Source of the DNA: Schoenoplectus triqueter
Taxonomy: Eukaryota > Streptophyta > Magnoliopsida > Poales > Cyperaceae
Length of the DNA stretch: 64,000 bases
Assembly: GCA_964058805.1 (NCBI GenBank)
Contig: CAXKVV010000062.1
Location: 496,001 to 560,000, forward strand
Direction of reading: 5' to 3'
Shown: in pieces, positions 27,081 to 39,000 of the stretch
How positions within the stretch are numbered: position 1 is the first letter of the stretch
Layout: the number at the start of each line of letters is the position of its first letter
Notes under the pieces: generated by a model
Databases searched by the model: none
Seen by the model: the letters and a program-made list of their open reading frames with translations, nothing else
Told to the model about the DNA's origin: nothing
Position numbers and translations under genes: made by a program

Positions 27081-30000
27081 GAAAAAACCGATTTAAAAAT
27101 TATTAGAGGCTGTTTTTGAAAAAAAACGCTTTTAAAGAATTGAAACGGGTTTTTAAATTAATTTTTAGAGACGTTTTTTTTAAGAATCCGGTTTTAAAAT
27201 GGTTGAGTTTAGAATGTTAGAGCCGGTTGTTTTATAAAATCGATTCTAAATTTTAGAAACCGAATATGGGCCTCCGTATATGACTCAATTTTAGGATCGG
27301 TTTTATAGTAAAATCGGTTTTAAAAATTTTAACAAAATTTACAATCATGCCATTAAAATCTTTTAGCAGATCTAGTCTATAAAACTGATTTTAAATAGGT
27401 GTTTCTAATTTTTTTTTTGCTGGTAGTGATATATATATTACCTACGTACTTTGGCATATATATGATCATGTTTGATGTTGATAATTAATAATATCATAAT
27501 ACTCTTGATTCATGATTAGCAAATAAAGTAAAAAAACGAAAGAAACGATATCTCAAGTGTTACACATAAGACATGGATAATTTGGGTATTGAACTTTTGT
27601 TATATGAGTAAAGATCAATTAATTGCACGTACGCTAGCTGGCTTGTAATTATTTAATTTGTACGTACCTTCTGCTCGAATTCCCGTTCAAATCCACGCTT
27701 ATTAGAAGGAAAGTCCCACACGATGAACTGCATGCATATACACATATAGATCAGTGTTTTTTTTTTTTCCTCAAAATATGCCACGAGAAAAAATGTTTTG
27801 TTCAACAAAAATGTAATTAAAATACTAATTTTCCCTCAATAAAAAAAAGTTTTCCTTCCAGTGAAATCCTTCTTTCGACAAAATTAACTTGTCTGATACG
27901 AGGGATACTATTTATTATTTTATTGTATACCGTCATCTTATAATTATGAAATGCATGCGTGGTTTACCTGGAAGTAATCGTCCATGGTCTTGTTGTCTGG
28001 AGCTGGATGCACTTTATTTTCCCATATCTGTAAGAGTTACACACACACATACACATACATATATATATATATATATATTTATTTATTTATTATCCTAGAA
28101 GCACCAATCTATCCATTCTCTTTACTTGATGACATATCTAATTATTTCTGAATTTTAACTTACTTATTTAAATAATTTTTTTATATCAAAATTTTATGGG
28201 ATAAATTTTTTTTTTCAGTTTTAGAGTTTCATATATATAGTCTGCTATGTTTCCAAAGTTCTGTGTCCGGAATGTTGATACATGTAGGTTGAAATATTCT
28301 TCATGTCAATAACCTATTACCAACTTTTACTATTATTATCATGTAATTATTGTATTTAATAATTTTTAAAAGATGACATTATTGACATAAAAAAATTGAT
28401 ATATTTTTTATTATTTTCATAGTCATCTTTCAAAATCATTAGAAATGAGAAATAAAATTATTTAAGTATTTTAAATATTGGTAACATAAAAATCTATTGA
28501 TTTGAAGAATTTAAAAAAAAATACCTGAATCAATATTTTAGAAACAAAATTTTGAAATTTAACATGTAAACATTTCGACCTGATCGAAAAGGTTATGGAT
28601 GCACCCCAGCCGAACTAGATAATTAAATAATATATTACGTACCGTTTTCATGTCCCACAGTAGCTGCTCCTTGATGACCTCGACTGGAGTCTAGATGATT
28701 AAAAAAAAAGTGAACATTCCGTCATCCGGGAATTTAAAGTGTGTATGTTCCATATTTAAAGGTGTCAATCATTTATCTACTTTTTATGTATTAACTATTA
28801 TTATTTTTAATTATAATGAACAATTATTAATTACAAATATATATGATTGTCAAATGTTGAATTTTAAAATTTTTATTTACAAAAAAATATATAAAATACT
28901 TTAACTTTAATCAGTAATAATTACACCTTTTATTTAATAATTGTATTATTATACTTAAGAAATCCTATTTATTGTTCTATTAGTGGATCAACATTGAGGT
29001 TAATTCTTCAAGGTCTACCTCATAATCATAGTCACGCACTACAATGATAATTGTAGTTTTTGTTGCTTCAATCTTTAACCTTCCCTGCAATTGCAATATG
29101 AAGTCAGTGAGAGAAAGTCAAGGCTTTGTGGATAGTTAATTTTCATTCTTTTTTAAAATTTTCTTTTGAAATAATCCAATATTATCTACATTTTTTCCTC
29201 TAAATAAACATAATTACAGTTTGACGCACAAAACTGGTAAAAGTATTTAAAACTGGAATAAACTGAGCATACTTCGGATAAAATTATCACCTGTACAATG
29301 TGGTGATAAACAAAACCTTATGAGTTATGAAATCACGAACCTTAAACTGTCACTCTGATTTGACAAAATAATCAACTATTCAATTCGAGACATATCCAAG
29401 AAATTCTAGGGTGTCAAAACTTTAACCCAATCTGATTCAATTCGAATTTGATCTTTAAATTGACTCGAAAATAAATAAATTGGTATGGATAAAGATTTAT
29501 TGATCCATTGCGGATCAGGTCGGATATATATAAAAATTAACGAATTAATTTATAATTAATGTTAACTGATATATGATTAAATCTTATTTATACACTAACT
29601 ATATCAATTAACATTAATTAGAAATTAATTAATATTTAATTTACTTAAAAAAATTAAAAATAATAAATGAATACATAATTATTTTATATGGGCCAGATCA
29701 GATGACCTGTGACCCGTTTGGGTCGAGTCAGGTCAAAGAAATTATGACCAATTTTAAACAATTCGGATTGAATCAGATTAAGAAAAATAATAAAGTATTG
29801 ATGATCCGACCCGACCGCATTCATTGACACTCTTTTCATTTCTTTCATCGGTGACTTCTGTGTTGGGGTGTCAAAAATTAATTTGACCCGGATCAAAATG
29901 ATCTGAGAATAAATGGGTTCGGATATTTATTAAAATTTTTTGATCTATTATGGATCAGATCGGATATGGATCGACCCGACCAAACCAATTTAATTATGTT

Positions 30001-33000
30001 TTTTATGTTGTGATTTCATGCTAATCAAATATAATATATATACTAATTAAAATTAATTATTTATTAAATAATAATAAATTACTTACAATATACAAAAATG
30101 ATGAACATATACTTAATTAGTTTATTTTGATCAGATTGACCTGTACTACATTTGAGCTAGATCGCATCAAACAAAAATTTTAACCTGATTTTAAACGAAT
30201 CGTATCAAATAGAAATAGATCGATTAAAAAATAATAAAATAATAATGATTCGAATCAAATCTAATGGGACGTAACCCCCCAATTAACACCCCTACTTTTA
30301 AGTCATCATTAGTAACTTTCCGGCCCTAAAAGGAAAGAATGGCAATCCCCCCTTTTGGATAGACGACGCCGCCTCAGCGATTTAGGATTGTTGGACGTTG
30401 GACATCTGATCGTACCACCGTGCTTTGATCTTACGATTTCCGTGCATCTGAATATTAACTATTATATCCTATCTATTTTACTTTATACAATGGATATTTA
30501 GATATAGGTTCCGCATATGGATTGCATCTTCTTCGTCGCTGCTCCAATTCTTATTTGGTTTCCTCACAGATACTCTCTTTTGACTTGGGATTGAACAAGG
30601 TCCATCTAGAATCGCCAGTCTAAGTCGGTCTCCTTGCTTGTCTCTCTCCTTAATTTCTTCGTTACACGCAAATTTAATTTGCCTCTCTCTCTCACCGTTT
30701 GCATCGATATAGATCTAATAGTTTCCATTGCTTTTGAAAAACGAAAATATTTTGCGTCCATCAATCATTGCTTTTGAAAAACGAAAATATTTTGTGTCCA
30801 CCAGTAGATTGTAAACAAGTTGAGTCGAATTGAGTTGGATCAAGTTCGTGCTCAGTTCATTAGTTTAAGGAGTAGAGCTGAGTTGGCTCACTAATTACTT
30901 CTGAACTAAAATTTTAGTTGGAGATCGACCCGTTAAATTAACGAGTTAATCAAAATGGCTCGTTAAGGCTCATTAATAATATTTCTTATAATATTTTATA
31001 CTAAAATTTATATAAAAATTATTAAAATAACTATTAAAATATATTTCATAAATTTTAATATAATAATTAAAGTATATATCATACTATAAACTAGTTACTA
31101 TACTAAAAATTATTATAATAAAAATATATAAATAATAAATATTAATAGTTAACAGAGTTAAACGATCTGAGTCAGCACAAGCTCAAGCTTGACTCATTAA
31201 CTCAATGAGTTTAACTCGTAAATGAATTGGTTTATTAAGTTAACAAGTTTATGTAATATTTGGGAATGAGAAAACCTGTACATGTATGCACATTAATTTC
31301 TTGCTCCGCGCGAGGAGCCATTCGATGACAAACAAAAAGATATAAAAAAAAAAGAAAAAAGAAAAAGAGAGAGAGAGAGAGAGAGAGCCAATCGTACGTG
31401 ATGTGATTTGTAGTTTTGTTTTGTTTAATAACTCATAACTTGTATATATTTAATGGCGAAAATAACAGTGTACGTACCTGAAAAATTAATTCAATGAGCT
31501 CAGCATTTGCGGCATCCGAGCGACCAATGTCATGAAACCACCTACAAATATATAATATGCACTGTTGTATCACATATATTAAATCATCTATATCTGGACA
31601 AATTAAGATCCACTTTTTTGGTTTTCCTTTAATATATCTTTTCTAAATATATAACTAATTAAATCCATGCAGAAAAGTATTAAATGAACTAACATGTTTA
31701 GTAGCAGAACGTCCGAAACAACCAATGCAAATAGTGCGGTTTGCTTTTCAAATTTTGTTTCACCCTACAAGTAAAACAAATAAAATTATCAAAAGATGTA
31801 CAAGCAGAAATACGATATGCGCGCGATTGCGTCTGCAATAAACGAAACAATATACTTTCGTTTATAAGAAACTAGCTACAGTAATTTTGTTTTGGGTACA
31901 TCATTCAACAAGATAAATTATCAATTTAACATTGCAATCAGTTCAATATTTATTTTATATGAAAAACATAATTATGCATTGCATAACAAATGTTATTGAA
32001 AAAAAAATAAGGTCTAAATAATAATTTCGAGTCATCACCATAATATTTCAAAAAGCAATAGCGCTATAGCCAGCGGAAGCTATCATATAAATTAGACTTT
32101 CATAGAGTATTAAATAATAACAAATTGATTATGGACTTATAAATTTATAGTTAATCAGTAAAAACTCAAGTTTGTTATTCATAATATCACTGATATCGTA
32201 AAATTTAAATTATTTTTCTATTCAAAATAATCTAAATAACCATAAATCATGTCATTTTCTTTATTAAGATAAATAATAAAATAATATTATATAAGTTTGG
32301 ATCTCTCAAGTTATACAAAATTAATTTTAAACAAAAATAATAAACTATATCGAATAACGTATTATTTTATTGTTGCATGCTATACGCTATTGCGGCCCAC
32401 TATTACCCTATAGTGATCATAGTTTGAAATAGCTAGCGCAAAGTTAGCATATAACATAGCTTTTGATATTGGAAAATACTATAATGCGCTATTTAGAACC
32501 TTAGTTATTGGGACATATGGATATAGCTAGGGTTAGATTTAGGAAGGGATGAAATATTCTTGGAGAGAGAGTAGAAGGAAATCAAGAGAAGAGATCAAAA
32601 CGGAGAGTAATACTTTTTATTCTTGTTTTTCCAGTTTCTTTATTTAATCATGAATATTTTTTATTTCTCCTCACCATAAGAGAGAGTAGTTATGTATCTA
32701 GTGTTAGACATTTTAGACTCGATACTTGGTATGTAATTAATCTTATCCTTTATATTTTTATCTATTATTTCAATGAATTACATTGTGGTTAAATTAAACT
32801 TGTGCTTGATTAAATTGTTTAATATTAGATTAGTAATCCACTTAGGATTGAAAATTCTAAATAGAATATATTTGTAAGATGCAAATTAATAGTAGGATGA
32901 TGACAAACTGAGATAATTATTCATATTACTAACCATAATCTGATAATACTCAGATCGAAAAGCAGTATCTATTTCTTGGTGAAATACTCAACCATGATTT

Positions 33001-36000
33001 TAGTCTAGATGGGATTTTCTCTAAATTTTTAGAGTAACTAGTAAGAAGTACCTAACCATGAATAACCAATCTTTAGTAGTTTTAGAAGTACCCAGCACTT
33101 AAGGGCTTGAATCACTGGAGCGAAGTACATAATTGTAAAGTCTAAATTGATTTCAGTACTATATTAAATCCTAATCGGATAATTAATATTAAATTAGACG
33201 ATAACCTCACATACCTAAGGGCAAAAATATAAACTAAGATTAATGCTCCAATTGACAGTAAAGCCGAATCCCTAAGTTTTCGCCAATTTGTGTTAAGTCA
33301 AAATTATGTTCAAGTCGATCTTTAGTTTAGAATTAATTTAGTTCGAATATGAAATCAAATTTACTGGTTATCTTAGGAAAATTATCAACATCTAATACTT
33401 TAAACCAGTCCTTGTAGGGTAGACACTAGTACACAATAGATCATACGCTGATGGCTATCTACTGTATGTATTTAGGTTTAAATTATTAGTTTGTAAAATT
33501 CACATTTGATAATTAGTGTCATTTTTTCCTAAAAATCCGACATTATTATCACTTTTGTGTCGATTTTTGTTGTCTAATAGTATGATCGATGCTATTTGTT
33601 TATATTAGTACAAGATTTTTTTTCATTACATCAGTATCTTATTATGAAACAAAATCTTGTACTGATATAAACAAATAGCATCGATCGTACTTTTAGAGAA
33701 AAAAATCAACACAAAAGTGATAATAATGTCGGATTTAAAAAATCTAAAAAATATTTTTTTATGAAGATATTCTTAAGTTAATTGGCTGTGTTTCAAATTC
33801 ATATTATTTGGATGTCATTTGAAACTCCATCAAAAGTCATCAAAATTATAATATAACTTTAACGGTTTAACTTTAGTGATCTTTGATGGAATATCAAATG
33901 ACACTCAAATTATATAAAATTTAATACACGATCAATTAATTAGCTTCTGAATATATTTATAAATATTTTTATAAATTTATATAAAATTAATTGTTCAATA
34001 GGACTAAAATAAATATTGTCGAAGGATTTCCACCTTTTTTTATCTAATTTGCCTAGAAAACAATGAGCGTCTGTTCTTTTTTCGATACAGTGCGCTTGGA
34101 CTATCATTAGTTGTGGCAATCAATAATTTTTTTTTAAGTAACAAGTAGAGCCTGTTAGTTGTATTAGAGCAAAGAAGATGGCAATCAATTTAATTGGGCC
34201 TGACTGGTTTGGTTGACGAAGAATTTCGGGACAAATGTTGAGTTGGATTGGGTCTCGGATCTCAAGTCAATCTGGATCGGGCCGAATTGAATTTTCCTTA
34301 GTTTGACTTCTAAAAATATCGGGTTGGAACTTGGAACTGCCGATCTAGCTCAATTATGGAATATGATATCTTCTGATGGGGTTTACTTTTACTTGAATTT
34401 TTTGTTCATTCTACTCCATTTTCTATTAAAACTTTAGTCAATATTTATTCTTTGCACAGAAAGATGCTATATGAGATTACAAATAAATTATTAGTATTTT
34501 CTTGTGTGCATATAATAAGTGTAAATATTTAATGGACAGGAATATTTATTAAAGCATCATGCTCATTTTAGTGGTAATTAGTGTAGCTGTGATTATTTGA
34601 TTTTCATGTTATTAATTCAATCGCCTAAACGCTAATTATTTGATATGTTGCACTATAATATGAAGTCAATATTTTCACCAGAATACGAAGTCAATATTTT
34701 CACCTAGAACAACTTATTAATCAAATATGATATCTTCTGATGGAGTCTACTTTTATTTGAATTTATTGTTTGTTCTGCTCCATTTCCTATTATTTATTCT
34801 TTGCACAGAAAGATGCTATATCATGAGATTACAAAAAAATTGTTAGTAAGAAGAAAGCTACCTCTGCTCTTTCCTTTCCGTCACAACCTTCGACATCCAT
34901 AATAATCATGTTAGGATTGATACATTTAGCTATCCAGATCCCTTTTGTGGTTTGCTTCCTACATATTGATGCATTCAATATGAAATATTAATCACCTAGT
35001 TACTTCGCTAAAAGGCTAAAAAGGCAGTTGTAATTATTTAAAAATCAAGGTAGACAATTTGAGATGGAAGTAAAATGGGAGAAGAAAATATCATACGAAG
35101 AAAGAAACACATTTCAGTATGCATAAATGTAAAGATTAATATATTAGAATAAGTAATTCTAGTATGAGTTTTAACATCTCCAAATTAAGTTTGATGAACT
35201 TAAAATCCAAAGCACTTCGATAAACTTAACTCAAAGGTATATTTTTATATTTTCGGATTTGATTTGTGTTGCTTAATAAATTCTTTAAAACAAAATCTCA
35301 TGGATACAAAAAAAATATTTTTCATTTTTTTGAATATTTGTTTCTAATTTATAAATTACCTATATTTGTATGCAAGTATTCAGTATTTTATTATTATTTT
35401 AGAATCATGTTCAAAAATTGAAAACAAATAATTAAAATATTAACAAAGAAAATTTGTGTATTCGATGAGATTATGAGATAAATAATTTATTATGTATAAA
35501 TTAAATTTAAAGATGTTAAAAAATATTTTTGAGCTAAATTCACCAAGAGCTCAGTGAGCTTGAACTCATAGCAGCTTCACTCAATATTTTCTTTATGTGA
35601 GCGAACTTGAAACAGATACAAACCAATTTTGGTTCCTAGAAGTGCTTAAACTGCAAGTATTGTATATTAATAAACTTATTACCTTCCTTTAGTAGCATTT
35701 AGCACGTCGAACTTGGTCTTAAATAACTTGTTTAGCAAATAGCTTTTACCTAGAATTGAAGATGTGAAAATCAAAACTATCAGCAGTTTAATTTGCTCAT
35801 CAAATTAATATAATTTTCAAAGGAAAAGCTTCTTGAGGGAGCAAAAGTTCCACAACTAATTCCTATTTATTTTGAATATCTTAATAATCTTCAGGAATGA
35901 GAGCTTATTTAATCATATATTTCAAACATGACTAGGTGACAGATGTACAAAACTTGGAATCGGTATCGGAATCGGAATGTTGTCCATGGAATCAGAAATA

Positions 36001-39000
36001 GGTGACTCGGTTGGAATGGCCGAATGGATCGAACCTACTGGACTGACTTCAAAAAAGTATTTGATATTTTTGTACAATAAAGAAAATATGAGAAGACAAT
36101 AACTTCTAATGATATAGTATACGATGTGTACGTATGAAAACCCAAAAATTGTTAATTAGCCATTTTCAAAGATGGGACAGCATGAATAATTAATTAATTT
36201 AGAAATAAATATGTAAGAGTTATAAATCCCAAAATTTTGAACTTTGCTCCTATATTGCCCCGTCACGAGTACATTATGACCTAGCTAGTTAACAAATTGT
36301 AACAAACAAATATTTTTTTCGACATCGATGCTATCATGGTTTTTGACGAACCACAAGTAATATATTAATGTTTACAAGTCTATATATATGGTCTATGACT
36401 CTATGCCTCTATACCTCAAGCTTGTTAAAAAGGATCTGATAATTGTCCCTCTTGAAAACCTCTTAACGGCACTCCAACAGGATGTGAACGAGTATTCGAT
36501 CTCCACCTCACACGAATATGGCTCTAAATCTGCTGTTTTTCTTGGAGAAAAAAGAGGATCCTCCTTTTCTTTGTTAAAAAAAAATTGAATTATAAAAATA
36601 GAAAAAAAAATATATATGTTCTTTTACTTCTAGATTGATAGTCTGTCAAATTTTATTTAATTTCATTAACGTTTGGTAGTTCATCAAAGAGTGTCAAATT
36701 TAACGGTCTTTCATTGATTTTTGCAACGGTTCCAATTTAACGGTCTTTGATGAACTAGCAAACGTTAATGAAATTGAATAAAATTTGACGGACTAGCAAC
36801 CAACAAGTAGAATAACATATATATAATTTTTTTTTCCTATTTTTATAATTTTATTTTTATTTTTTTACAAAGAAAAGGAGGACCCTCCTTTTCTCCAACA
36901 AAAAAAACAGATTTGGACCCCACGAATATATCTTCCCGTGTTTACAACTCCACGACTTTCAAGAAACTAGGGTTTTGACTCTACCCGATCTGATCCGAAC
37001 TCGATTCGACCCGAATGATCCGAAAATAAACGGGTCGGGTATGGGTTTAATTTTTTGACCCAAATCGGGTCGGGTCGGATTCGGGTCAACCCGACCCGAC
37101 TTATTAATTATATTTTTTGATGTAATTTTGTGATTTAATACTAACACAAACTTAAATATACACTAATTATATACTAATTAAGATTAATTATAAATTAATT
37201 AATATTTTATTACTTAAAATTATATAAAAATAATGAATAAATATTGAATTATTTTACATGGGTCAGGTCGGATATAGGTCAAGATTTTTTAACCCGAATT
37301 TGATCGGGTCGGATCAAAAAAAATAATAAAATAATATGACCTCACCCAAACCCGACCCATTGATACCCCTACAAGAGACCAACACTTTTAACGGCCGGAG
37401 GAGGAATAATGATGGAGGATGGGAGGGGAGGATGTGGTAGAGGTTGCAGAATTCGATCTGATTCGAGAAACCCGTCCGATTTGTTTGGATCCGGTCCGAT
37501 CTGATTTGATTTTTAAAAAAAGTCAAACTTATCCGACTCGACATGAACCTGATCTGACCAGACCTGATCTGAGATCAAATGACTTTCAATCTAATCAAAA
37601 TCTATCAAAGATCTGAAAAAACACAATAAATAAATTGATCCGACTCAACCCGACTGTGATTCGACCCAGCCCGATTGCCACCATAAAATGTGGGATAAAG
37701 TATAGAGATGTGGGAGGAAGAAAGAAGAAAAAAAATTAGATAAAAGGGGACGCCAAGTCACAAATAATTTCTCATTAACATATTAAGAAATCTCAAAACT
37801 TTTTATTTTTTGAAAACTTTTATTTTTTTATCAGAATGTCGTATGAATATTCATTTTTTTTCGACTGACTAAAAGGAACTGAATTGTTTTTTTTCAATCC
37901 CTAGCATTTTTTTGAGGAATCAAAATAATATTTGGGGCCCTAAAAAAAAAATCACTTAGGACCTAAATTTATATTTCGGATTCTTCAATTATTTTTGTCC
38001 CGATTATATTTCATCTTTTTCACAAAAATCGGTGAAGACGGCTCCAGTTAAAAAAAATGACATTTGACTTGAGAAAATAAATTGTGCAACAGAAGCTTTT
38101 GTTGAACAAAATGATTAATTAGGCGCATAACTCTGAGAGGTTGTCTCGGGTCTGGCCAATTCTGACCCACTCGGCTGAGTCGACTTCAAATAGTCTGATT
38201 CTTTAAACAATGGATTTTATGAATTACTCTCTGCCGTAAAAATGCAACCACGGGAAAAAAATTATGGAGCAAAAAAACATTTTTTAAAAAATACAAAAAT
38301 AGAAAAGTATCTTGCATATAATAGAATAATTGAATTATTTTTTTGATGTTGTAGCAAGGACCAGAATTCGTTTCCGGGTCAGGGCCCTAGTCCGGAAAAA
38401 AAATATTTCGGACCATCATCTATTTTCCAATCAAAACATCTATTAGTCACACAAAATCACGAGGTGTCATAGAAAATCTGAAATTTATTGACTGGCCTGG
38501 GTTTTCTTTACGGACCCGGGGTGAGAGTTGGCCCCGATTTTATTTACGGACCAGGGTTGAGTTCAATATTTGTGTTATTACAATTAAAAATAAATATTAG
38601 TTTTTGTCTGCATACTCAAATTGACCGATATTGTACATGTGTTTGATCGATCAAGCTAATCTATATAGATTAATTATCACACATTAAGTTTTGGATGATT
38701 AGCCAGTTATAAATTATTTAATTTTACAAGTTTGGTAAAGTTATAATATTTAGTGCAGTGCAACATGTTTATAAAAGAGAACGATCATTTAAGTTGTATA
38801 TATTTTGGATCCATGTGTTTGATCAAGGAACTTATTGGTTCTCCTTCTCCCTTGACTTTTGTTGAAAGTACAAATTCTGCTACTGATGAAGGAAACAAAT
38901 TAAATACTAGATATAGAGCATATAATTCATACAGTAACTTAATTAATGTCAAGCTAATACTGCACAATTACGTGCGCAAATTACCAGGACTCAAAATCTG

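Noticed and set aside
13500..28080. Possible CRISPR-like arrays from short repeated words
   Set aside because: The repeats are microsatellites and inverted hairpins in a plant genome, with no regular spacer pattern.
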